A stretch of DNA of 23,725 nt, taken from the NCBI GenBank assembly GCA_035293045.1, contig DATDOY010000138.1, forward strand, positions 1-23,725. Direction: 5' to 3'. Source of the stretch: DATDOY01 sp035293045. Lineage in GTDB: Bacteria; Actinomycetota; Acidimicrobiia; IMCC26256; JACPCJ01. Under the pieces are notes generated by a model. That model saw nothing but the letters and a program-made list of their open reading frames with translations, was not told the origin of the DNA and did not search any database. Position 1 is the stretch's first letter; each line of letters opens with the position of its first letter. Positions 1 to 6,810 of the stretch are shown piece after piece. A program made the position numbers and the translations under genes.

Positions 1-187
1 CCACGCGCGCGGGCGGTTGTGGTGGGCGCCGGAGCGAGGTGGCGGGTGGGTGGGCGAGCGAGCGAAGCGAGCGAGGGCGAGCGAGGGCGAGCGACCATGG
101 CCGCCGCCTCGCACCCCCGCGTTCTGTCGGCGGCGCAGGCGAGATGCGCCTCGCTCCGGCGCCCACCACAACCGCCCGCGCGCGTGG
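1..187. repeat. Long inverted repeat (perfect 38-bp arms), left edge cut by window
   Basis: Bases 1-38 are the exact reverse complement of 150-187, and the pairing continues one base inward (39 with 149). The arms enclose about 109 bases of low-complexity, GC-rich DNA. The right arm ends 18 bases before the nuoI start codon. The left arm begins at the first base of the window, so the element may be longer. It could be a small MITE-like element, a large RNA hairpin in the leader of nuoI, or a fold-back assembly artefact at a contig end. No transposase is visible. Confidence 0.85.
51..93. repeat. Low-complexity GAGC/GGGCGAGC repeat
   Basis: A run of degenerate tandem units built on gagc and gggcgagc lies in the loop of the inverted repeat before nuoI. 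Such tracts slip easily during replication. The reading frame through it gives Arg/Glu/Ala-rich sequence with no family resemblance, so it is treated as non-coding. Confidence 0.7.
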
Positions 188-205
188 TTGCACCGGGGGT
201 GCGGC

Positions 206-859
206 ATGGGTAAGTGGAGTGGGTTCGGCGTCACGTTCCGGCAGATGTTCGCCAAGCGCGTGACCACGGAGTATCCGGAGGAGAAGCGCGACAAGCCCGT
301 GCGCTTCCACGGCCGGCATGTCCTCAACCGGTACGAGGACGGCATGGAGAAATGCATCGGGTGTGAGTTGTGCGCGGGCGTCTGCCCGGCGCGCTGCATC
401 TACGTGCGCGGCGCCGACAACCTTCCCGACAACCCGGTGAGCCCCGGGGAGCGGTACGGCTTCATCTACGAGATCAACTACCTGCGCTGCATCCACTGCG
501 ATCTGTGTGTCGAGGCATGCCCAACCGAGGCCATCACCGAGACCAAGCTCTTCGAGTTCTCGTTCACCAACCGCCAGGACGCCATCTACACCAAGGACGA
601 GCTGCTCGTCGACGACCAAGGCCGGGCGCGCCGGCTCCCGTGGGAGCACTGGATGGGCCACGAGGACCACGACACGTCGGGCTGGGTTCGCGCCACGGCC
701 CCCTCGGGCCGCGCCGAATACGAAGGCGTCGTCGCGTGGAGTCCCGAACTCGGCTTCGGGGTGCGCGAGGCCGAGGCGGGACAGACCGCCGCGGAATCCG
801 ACCCGGACGCGGCGCCCGAGCATGCACCCGCCCACGCCGACGAGGCGGGACACCACTGA
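206..859 (+). CDS. nuoI: NADH-quinone oxidoreductase subunit I (first nuo set)
   Basis: Iron-sulfur subunit of complex I that carries clusters N6a and N6b and passes electrons towards NuoB at the membrane face. The 217-residue product has two CxxCxxCxxxCP ferredoxin motifs (Cys50/53/56/60 and Cys95/98/101/105), which identify it clearly. The ATG at 206 is chosen because family resemblance begins there (MGKWSGFGVTF) and a GGGGT stretch lies about 6 bases upstream. The frame stays open back to 17, but that part is low-complexity and crosses the inverted repeat. The C-terminus from about residue 165 is a long acidic, Ala- and His-rich extension that NuoI from the second set lacks. The stop overlaps the nuoJ start by one base. 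This is the first visible gene of the set; earlier subunits may lie upstream. Confidence 0.93.
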   Translation: MGKWSGFGVTFRQMFAKRVTTEYPEEKRDKPVRFHGRHVLNRYEDGMEKCIGCELCAGVCPARCIYVRGADNLPDNPVSPGERYGFIYEINYLRCIHCDLCVEACPTEAITETKLFEFSFTNRQDAIYTKDELLVDDQGRARRLPWEHWMGHEDHDTSGWVRATAPSGRAEYEGVVAWSPELGFGVREAEAGQTAAESDPDAAPEHAPAHADEAGHH

Positions 860-1413
860 TGATGACCTGGATCGTGTTCACGGTGGCCGCGGTGGCCGCG
901 GTGCTCAGCGCCATCGGCGTCGTCGTTTCGCGGAACCCCGTGCACGCCGCGCTCAACCTCGTGGGCACGCTGTTTTCGGTGGCCGTGTTGTTCGTGCTCC
1001 AAGAGGCGCACTTCCTCGCCGCTGTCCAGGTGATCGTCTACGCCGGCGCGGTCGTCGTCCTGTTTCTGTTCGTCATCATGCTGCTCGGCGTCGACCGCGA
1101 CGAGATGCTCGACGATCCGCTTCCGTTCCAGCGCCCGATCGCGCTGGTGGCGGGGGGCGTCGCGCTCTTCGGCCTGTCGGTGCTGATCCAGGGGACGGTG
1201 GCGACGGGCGGGCTCTCGGCCCGGGGCCCGGCCTTGAGTGGCGACGAAGGAGGCAACGTCGAACGCGTGGCCAAGAGCCTCTTCACCGACTTCATCTGGC
1301 CGTTCGAGATCACCTCCGTGTTGCTCGTCATCGCCGTCGTCGGCGCGATCGTCCTCGTGCGCGACGGGCGCCGGGACGACGCCGACTCCAGCGAGCCGGA
1401 GTCGGCGTCGTGA
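859..1413 (+). CDS. nuoJ: NADH-quinone oxidoreductase subunit J (first nuo set)
   Basis: Membrane subunit of complex I whose third helix helps couple quinone reduction to proton pumping. The 184-residue product has about five hydrophobic helices and the family's central segment AAVQVIVYAGAVVVLFLF (about residues 54-71), including the conserved Tyr61. The start is one of two adjacent ATG codons (859 or 862); 859 overlaps the nuoI stop by one base and fits translational coupling. The C-terminal tail is short and acidic (DDADSSEPESAS). It shares the segment order but not close sequence with NuoJ of the second set. Confidence 0.92.
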   Translation: MMTWIVFTVAAVAAVLSAIGVVVSRNPVHAALNLVGTLFSVAVLFVLQEAHFLAAVQVIVYAGAVVVLFLFVIMLLGVDRDEMLDDPLPFQRPIALVAGGVALFGLSVLIQGTVATGGLSARGPALSGDEGGNVERVAKSLFTDFIWPFEITSVLLVIAVVGAIVLVRDGRRDDADSSEPESAS

Positions 1414-1715
1414 GGGTCGGACCGGGTCCCTACCTCCTCGTCGCGGCGATCCTCTTCACCGTCGGTGCGACCGGCGTGATGCTGCGGCGGAACGCCCTCG
1501 TGATGTTCATGTGCGTGGAGCTGATGCTCAACGCCGTCAACCTCACCTTTGTGACCTTCTCGCGACAGCTCGACGACATCGGCGGGCAGGTCTATGTGTT
1601 CTTCGTGCTCGTGGTGGCGGCCGCCGAGGTCGCGGTCGGGCTCGCCATCATCGTCGCCATCTTCCGTCGCCGGCAGGGCGCGACGGCCGACGACCTCAAC
1701 CTGCTCAAGGGCTGA
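1410..1715 (+). CDS. nuoK: NADH-quinone oxidoreductase subunit K (first nuo set)
   Basis: Small three-helix membrane subunit of complex I (MnhC/MrpC-like) on the proton path. The 101-residue length is typical. It keeps the two intramembrane glutamates essential in characterised NuoK proteins: Glu37 in MCVELMLNAVNL and Glu73 in AAAEVAVGLA. The start is GTG at 1410, which overlaps the nuoJ stop as GTGA. Downstream, nuoL begins five bases after the stop. It ends in LLKG, similar to the SLKG end of the second copy. Confidence 0.93.
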   Translation: MRVGPGPYLLVAAILFTVGATGVMLRRNALVMFMCVELMLNAVNLTFVTFSRQLDDIGGQVYVFFVLVVAAAEVAVGLAIIVAIFRRRQGATADDLNLLKG

Positions 1716-1720
1716 CGACG

Positions 1721-3643
1721 ATGAGCGCCCACGACGTCCTGGATCTGGCGTGGATCATTCCCGCCCTGCCGCTGGCCGGAGCCGTCCTATTGCTGCTGTT
1801 CGGCTCGCGGATGCGAGAGCCGGGTCCCGGCATGCTCGCCACCCTGATGATGGGCGGCTCGTTCGCGTGGTCGCTCGTCACCCTGGCCACGTTGTGGAGT
1901 CTCGATTCCGAGGAGCGCCTCCACGTCGTGAAGTTGTTCGACTGGATCCCGGCGGGGTCGCTCGAGGTTTCGGCGAGCCTGTTGATCGATCCGTTGTCGG
2001 TGACGATGATCCTCTTCGTCACCGGCGTGGGCGCGCTCATCCATCTCTACGCCGTCGGCTACATGCACGGCGACCCGCGGTTCAGCCGGTTCTTCCTCTA
2101 CCTCAACCTGTTTGCCGCCTCCATGCTGATCCTGGTGCTCGGCGGCAGCTTCCCGCTGATCTTCCTCGGATGGGAAGGCGTGGGCCTGTGCTCGTACCTC
2201 CTCATCTCCTTCTGGTTCGAGCGCGACAGCGCTGCGGTGGCCGGCAAGAAGGCGTTCGTCACCAACCGCGTGGGCGACTTCGGGTTCCTGCTCGCCATGT
2301 TCCTGATCTTCGCCCACCTCGGCACGCTGGAAGTCGTCCCCGCGCTCGAAGGTGCGTCCCACCTCGCGGAGGGCACGGCGACGGCCATCGCCCTGCTCTT
2401 CTTCCTCGGCGCAATGGGGAAGAGCGCGCAGCTCCCGCTTCACGTGTGGCTCCCCGACGCGATGGAGGGTCCGACGCCGGTGTCGGCGCTCATCCACGCG
2501 GCCACGATGGTGACGGCGGGCGTCTACCTCGTCGTTCGCACCCACCCGTTCTTCGAGATGTCGGCCGTCGCCGGCGACGTGGTCGCCTGGGTCGGGGTGT
2601 TGACCGCTTTCGTGGCGGCCTCCATCGCCCTCGTCCACAACGACATCAAGCGCGTGCTCGCCTATTCGACGATCAGCCAGCTCGGCTACATGTTCATGGC
2701 GGCGGGCGTCGGCGCCTACACCGCGGCGATGTTCCACATGGTGACCCACGCCTTCTTCAAGGCCCTCCTGTTTCTCGGCGCCGGTTCGGTGATCCACGGT
2801 CTGCACGGCGAACAGGACATGCGCCGGATGGGGGGGCTCCGCAAGTACATGCCGTGGACGGCGCGCACCTTCATCGTGGCGTGGCTGGCCATCGCCGGCA
2901 TGGTGCCGTTGGCCGGCTTTTGGTCGAAGGACGAGATCCTCGCCGCGGTGTGGGTCCGCGACGATTATGCGCTCTGGTTGGTCGGCGCGGCGACGGCGCT
3001 CATGACCGCCTTTTACATGACCCGCCAAGTCCGCATGGTGTTCGACGGCGAACGCCGACCCGCCGACGGGGAGGCGCCGGCGACGCCGCACGAGTCGCCA
3101 CCCACCATGGTGTTCCCCTTGGTCGCCCTCGCGGGCCTGACGGTCGTCGGCGGTCTGCTCAACCTTCCCTTCACGAGCTTGGCGTTTCTCGGGAAGTGGC
3201 TTGAGCCGGTCCTCGAGGGCGTGCATGAGGTGCACGTCGACTCGTTCGGCCTCGGCTTCGCGTTGTCGACCGTCGCCGTCATCGTCGGCGTGGTCGGGAT
3301 CGGCCTCGCCTACCGGATGTACGCGACGGTGACCGACACCGACCCCGTGCGCGCCCGGCTCGGTTCGGCGGCGACGTTCCTCGAGCGAGGATGGCGCTTC
3401 GACTGGGTGTACGAGACGCTGATTGTGGCCCCCGGGCGACGCTTCCTCGAGTGGGCCAGCAAGCACTTCGATCTGGGCATCGTCGACGGCGCCGTCAACG
3501 GGATCGCGCGCGCGCTCCAGTTGGGCGGGGAAGAGACCCGCAAGCTGCAGACGGGTCACGTGCGTCGCTATGCCTTCGCCGTCTTCGCAGGCACGACCCT
3601 CCTGCTGGCGTTCGTGCTCATCCGGGCGAGGGTGGTGATATGA
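1721..3643 (+). CDS. nuoL: NADH-quinone oxidoreductase subunit L, antiporter-like (first nuo set)
   Basis: Distal proton-pumping subunit of complex I, related to MrpA antiporters. The 640-residue product is of normal length. It has the glutamate of the fifth helix (Glu152 in FLGWEGVGLCSY), the pumping lysine (Lys234 in GAMGKSAQLPLHVWLPDAM) and the following ALIHAATMV segment with His259. The C-terminal part (about residue 480 on) carries the amphipathic lateral-helix region and a last membrane helix. ATG at 1721 follows an AAGGG about nine bases upstream. The stop overlaps nuoM as ATGA. It resembles the second-set NuoL in all motifs but differs at many positions and lacks its N-terminal extension. 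Confidence 0.95.
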   Translation: MSAHDVLDLAWIIPALPLAGAVLLLLFGSRMREPGPGMLATLMMGGSFAWSLVTLATLWSLDSEERLHVVKLFDWIPAGSLEVSASLLIDPLSVTMILFVTGVGALIHLYAVGYMHGDPRFSRFFLYLNLFAASMLILVLGGSFPLIFLGWEGVGLCSYLLISFWFERDSAAVAGKKAFVTNRVGDFGFLLAMFLIFAHLGTLEVVPALEGASHLAEGTATAIALLFFLGAMGKSAQLPLHVWLPDAMEGPTPVSALIHAATMVTAGVYLVVRTHPFFEMSAVAGDVVAWVGVLTAFVAASIALVHNDIKRVLAYSTISQLGYMFMAAGVGAYTAAMFHMVTHAFFKALLFLGAGSVIHGLHGEQDMRRMGGLRKYMPWTARTFIVAWLAIAGMVPLAGFWSKDEILAAVWVRDDYALWLVGAATALMTAFYMTRQVRMVFDGERRPADGEAPATPHESPPTMVFPLVALAGLTVVGGLLNLPFTSLAFLGKWLEPVLEGVHEVHVDSFGLGFALSTVAVIVGVVGIGLAYRMYATVTDTDPVRARLGSAATFLERGWRFDWVYETLIVAPGRRFLEWASKHFDLGIVDGAVNGIARALQLGGEETRKLQTGHVRRYAFAVFAGTTLLLAFVLIRARVVI

Positions 3644-5223
3644 CCGCCGACTTCCCCCTGCTGAGCGCGCTCATCGCCGTTCCCATGCTCGGCGCGCTCG
3701 TGGCCCTCGCGCTCCCGGCCAAGCGCGACGACCTGCAGCGGGCGGCAGCCATGATCTTCAGCATGGCGACCCTCGGGCTCGCCGGGTACCTGCTCGTGGA
3801 GTTTCAGACCGGCACCGCGGCGTTCCAGTTCGTCGAGCACAAGACGTGGATCCGCGACTTCGGGATCTCGTACACGCTCGGCGTCGACGGGATCAGCCTG
3901 TTCATGATCGTGCTGACGGCGCTGTTGTTCCCCGTGGTGCTGCTCGCCTCGGCCAACGTCCGCAAGAACCTGAAGGCGTACCTCTTCTTCATGCTCATGC
4001 TCGAGGCCGGGATCATCGGCGTGTTCATGAGCCTCGACCTCATCCTCTTCTTCGTGTTCTGGGAGATCACGCTGGTCCCGATGTACTTCCTCATCGGCGG
4101 TTGGGGCTACGACCGGCGCATCTACGCGGCGATCAAGTTCTTCCTCTACACGATGGCCGGGTCGGCGCTGCTGTTGGTCGGCATCCTCAGCCTGGCTTTC
4201 CTCCACGATTCCGCGACCGGCACCCTCACCTTCAACTTCGTCGAACTCGCGAATTGGGACGGGCTCTCGGGCTCGACCGAGAAGTGGCTGTTCCTCGCCT
4301 TCTTCGCCGGCTTCGCCGTGAAGGTTCCGCTGTTCCCGTTCCACACGTGGCTTCCCGATGCCCACACCGAGGCGCCGACGGCGGGCTCGGTCGTGCTGGC
4401 CGGCGTGCTGTTGAAGATGGGCACCTACGGCTTCTTGCGTTTCTCGATGACGCTGTTCCCCGAGGCAACGCGGGACCTCGCGCCGCTCCTGCTCGTGCTG
4501 GCGACCATCGGGATCATCTACGGCGCTTTGATGGCGACGGTGCAGCCCGACATCAAGCGGCTCATCGCCTACTCGTCGGTCGCCCACCTCGGCTTCGTCG
4601 TCCTCGGCATCTTCGCGCTCACGACCCAGGGTCTCGCCGGCGGCGTCTTCACCATGATCGCCCACGGCCTGAACACCGGCGTGCTCTTCCTGCTCGTCGG
4701 GATGATCTACGAGCGCCGTCACACCCGTCAGATCGCGGAGTTGCGTGGACTCTGGAAGGTGGCGCCGCGGCTCGGCGGGCTGTTCCTCGTGGCCGCCTTC
4801 GCGTCGGTCGGCCTTCCCGGTCTCTCGGGATTCGTCGGCGAGTTCCTCGTGTTGTTGGGGACGTTCCTCACCCAGCGGCCGTACGCCATCATCTCGGCGA
4901 GCGGGGTCATCCTCGCCGCCGTCTACCTGCTCTGGGCCTACCAGCGGGTCTTCACCGGCGAGCCCGAGGGTGAGAACGCCGCGATGGCCGACCTCAACGG
5001 CCGCGAGATGGTGACCGTGCTCCCGCTCGTGTTGCTCAGCCTCGTGATCGGCGTGTACCCGAAACCGATCCTCGAGCGCATCGAGCCGTCGCTGAAGACG
5101 ACCATCGAGCACATCGAGGCCCGCACCGACTATCGGGAGCCGTCGGCGCCGGTGTTGATCACCGAGTCCGACGACGAACCCGGCGCGCCGCCCGTCGTGC
5201 ATGACGAGGAGGTCGTGCCGTGA
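3640..5223 (+). CDS. nuoM: NADH-quinone oxidoreductase subunit M, antiporter-like (first nuo set)
   Basis: Proton-pumping membrane subunit of complex I, related to Mrp antiporters. The 527-residue product keeps Glu142 (FFVFWEITLVPMY) and Lys228 (FAVKVPLFPFHTWLPDAH), the paired charges that define NuoM. The start is ATG at 3640, overlapping the nuoL stop by four bases; the frame is open further upstream but only as a shadow of nuoL. After the last helix comes a hydrophilic acidic tail of about 45 residues (ending HDEEVVP), longer than in the second-set copy. The stop overlaps the start of nuoN. Confidence 0.95.
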   Translation: MTADFPLLSALIAVPMLGALVALALPAKRDDLQRAAAMIFSMATLGLAGYLLVEFQTGTAAFQFVEHKTWIRDFGISYTLGVDGISLFMIVLTALLFPVVLLASANVRKNLKAYLFFMLMLEAGIIGVFMSLDLILFFVFWEITLVPMYFLIGGWGYDRRIYAAIKFFLYTMAGSALLLVGILSLAFLHDSATGTLTFNFVELANWDGLSGSTEKWLFLAFFAGFAVKVPLFPFHTWLPDAHTEAPTAGSVVLAGVLLKMGTYGFLRFSMTLFPEATRDLAPLLLVLATIGIIYGALMATVQPDIKRLIAYSSVAHLGFVVLGIFALTTQGLAGGVFTMIAHGLNTGVLFLLVGMIYERRHTRQIAELRGLWKVAPRLGGLFLVAAFASVGLPGLSGFVGEFLVLLGTFLTQRPYAIISASGVILAAVYLLWAYQRVFTGEPEGENAAMADLNGREMVTVLPLVLLSLVIGVYPKPILERIEPSLKTTIEHIEARTDYREPSAPVLITESDDEPGAPPVVHDEEVVP

Positions 5224-6803
5224 TGGACGCCGGAGGGATCTCGGTGACGGTTCGCCTCGGCCAGGGCGAGATCCCCGTCGACCAGATCCCCGTCGACCAG
5301 ATCCCCGTGGAGGGCCAACCGACCCAGACGATCCCCACGCCGGATCTCGAGTTCGCCGGGATCGGCCCCGAGGTCGTCGTGTCGACCACGGCGCTGGTGA
5401 TCGTGGGTCTGCTCGCCCTCTCGCAGCGCTGGCCCCGGCTGCGGTCGGCCACGTTCTGGGTGTCGATCGTCGGCCTCGCCGTCGCCGGTGTGCTGCTGGC
5501 CGGCGCGTGGAGCGACGTGATGACGTTCGGCTCCTACCAGACGCTTCGCGGCATGGTGGCCGTCGACGGGTTTGCGTTGTTCAACAAGTTCCTCGTGCTC
5601 GTGGCGACCTTCCTCGGGCTGCTGATCGCGCAGGGATTCCTGCGCCGCGAGAACCTGGACGCCGGCGCGTATCACGCGCTGATCCTTTTGTCGGCGGCAG
5701 GAATGCTGATGATGGCGTCGGCCAACGACCTCATCGTCATCTTCCTGGCGCTCGAGGTGTTGTCGATCGCCCTCTACGTGCTTGCCGCCTTCCATCGCGA
5801 CCGGCTCGAGAGCCAGGAGGCCGGGATCAAGTACTTCGTTCTCGGCGCCTTCTCGTCGGCGATCTTCTTGTATGGCGTGGCATGGGTCTACGGCGCCACG
5901 GGGACCACGTCGCTCACCGGCATCGCGCAGTTCTTGTCGAACTTCACGCTCGTGGAGAACCAGGGGCTGCTCGTCGGGCTCGCGCTCTTGCTGGTCGGGT
6001 TCGGGTTCAAGGTCTCGGCCGTGCCGTTCCACATGTGGACGCCCGACGTCTACGAGGGCGCGCCCACCCCGGTGACCGCGTTCATGTCCGCCGGGACCAA
6101 GGTGGCCTCGTTCGCCGCCCTCTTGCGCGTGCTCCAGACCGGCCTCGAGACCCAGCGTCTCGACTGGGAGCCGCTGGTGTTCGGCTTGGCGGTCTTGACC
6201 TTGGTCGTCGGCAGCGTGCTCGCCATCGTGCAGACCAACGTCAAGCGGATGCTGGCCTACTCGTCGATCAGCCACGCCGGGTTCGTGCTGATTGGGGTCC
6301 AGGCCGGCACCGACGACGGCGTGGCGGCCGCCCTCGCGTACCTCTTCGCCTACACGTTCATCGTGGTGGGGACGTTCAGCGTCGTCACCGTTCTCGCGCA
6401 TCGCGGCGACGTCGGTCACGACCTGAGCGACTACCGAGGTCTTTCGCGCCGTCAACCCGTCGTGGCCGCCCTGCTCGCCTTCTTGCTGTTCGCACAGGCG
6501 GGGATTCCGCTGACGTCAGGGTTCGTGGCGAAGCTGGCCGTCTTCCGGGCCGCCGTCAACGACGAGCAGTACGCGCTGGTCATCGTCGCCGTGCTCGTCG
6601 CCGTGGTCGCCGCCTTCGTCTACATCCGGCTCTTGGTCGTGACCTATCTCGAAGACACGGATAGCGACGGCACCGCAGGGCGCGTGCACGTCGACGGCGG
6701 TGCCCGCCTCGCGCTCGCCATCTGCGCTGCCTTCACCCTGGCGATCGGCGTGGCGCCCAACGCCCTCCTCGACATCGCCGACCGCGCCAACTTCCTGTTC
6801 TAG
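5220..6803 (+). CDS. nuoN: NADH-quinone oxidoreductase subunit N, antiporter-like (first nuo set)
   Basis: Proton-pumping membrane subunit of complex I. The 527-residue product keeps Glu179 (FLALEVLSIALYVL) and Lys264 (GFGFKVSAVPFHMWTPDVYEGAPTP without gaps; the lysine precedes VSAVPF). GTG at 5220 overlaps the nuoM stop as GTGA, and an ATG follows directly at 5223; either could be used. About 50 residues precede the first membrane helix, and they contain a small tandem repeat (VDQIPVDQIPVEGQP) absent from the second-set NuoN. The stop is only seven bases from the end of a convergent minus-strand gene, and no intrinsic terminator fits between them. Confidence 0.94.
   Translation: MMDAGGISVTVRLGQGEIPVDQIPVDQIPVEGQPTQTIPTPDLEFAGIGPEVVVSTTALVIVGLLALSQRWPRLRSATFWVSIVGLAVAGVLLAGAWSDVMTFGSYQTLRGMVAVDGFALFNKFLVLVATFLGLLIAQGFLRRENLDAGAYHALILLSAAGMLMMASANDLIVIFLALEVLSIALYVLAAFHRDRLESQEAGIKYFVLGAFSSAIFLYGVAWVYGATGTTSLTGIAQFLSNFTLVENQGLLVGLALLLVGFGFKVSAVPFHMWTPDVYEGAPTPVTAFMSAGTKVASFAALLRVLQTGLETQRLDWEPLVFGLAVLTLVVGSVLAIVQTNVKRMLAYSSISHAGFVLIGVQAGTDDGVAAALAYLFAYTFIVVGTFSVVTVLAHRGDVGHDLSDYRGLSRRQPVVAALLAFLLFAQAGIPLTSGFVAKLAVFRAAVNDEQYALVIVAVLVAVVAAFVYIRLLVVTYLEDTDSDGTAGRVHVDGGARLALAICAAFTLAIGVAPNALLDIADRANFLF
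5271..5309 (+). repeat. 15-bp tandem repeat inside the start of nuoN
   Basis: The unit atccccgtcgaccag occurs twice in perfect tandem (5271-5285 and 5286-5300), followed by a partial third copy. It encodes repeated I-P-V-D-Q units in the hydrophilic N-terminal extension of NuoN. The period is a multiple of three, so changes in copy number would keep the frame. Confidence 0.85.
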
Positions 6804-6810
6804 GCCCACC

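Noticed and set aside
17..205. N-terminal extension of the first NuoI from an ATG at 17
   Set aside because: It translates a low-complexity repeat and the inverted-repeat arms into Arg/Pro/Gly-rich sequence with no family match; family resemblance begins at 206.
1787..3559. Long minus-strand open frame opposite nuoL (590 codons), and similar ones at 3568-5202, 5130-6455, 11678-13345, 14377-16395, 17277-18506 and 18973-20526
   Set aside because: They lie opposite clear nuo genes and give Arg/His/Glu/Asp-rich sequence without domains, as expected for shadows in GC-rich DNA.
206..6803. The first nuo set being a natural partial complex (I-N only)
   Set aside because: The window begins at this point, so missing nuoA-H cannot be judged.
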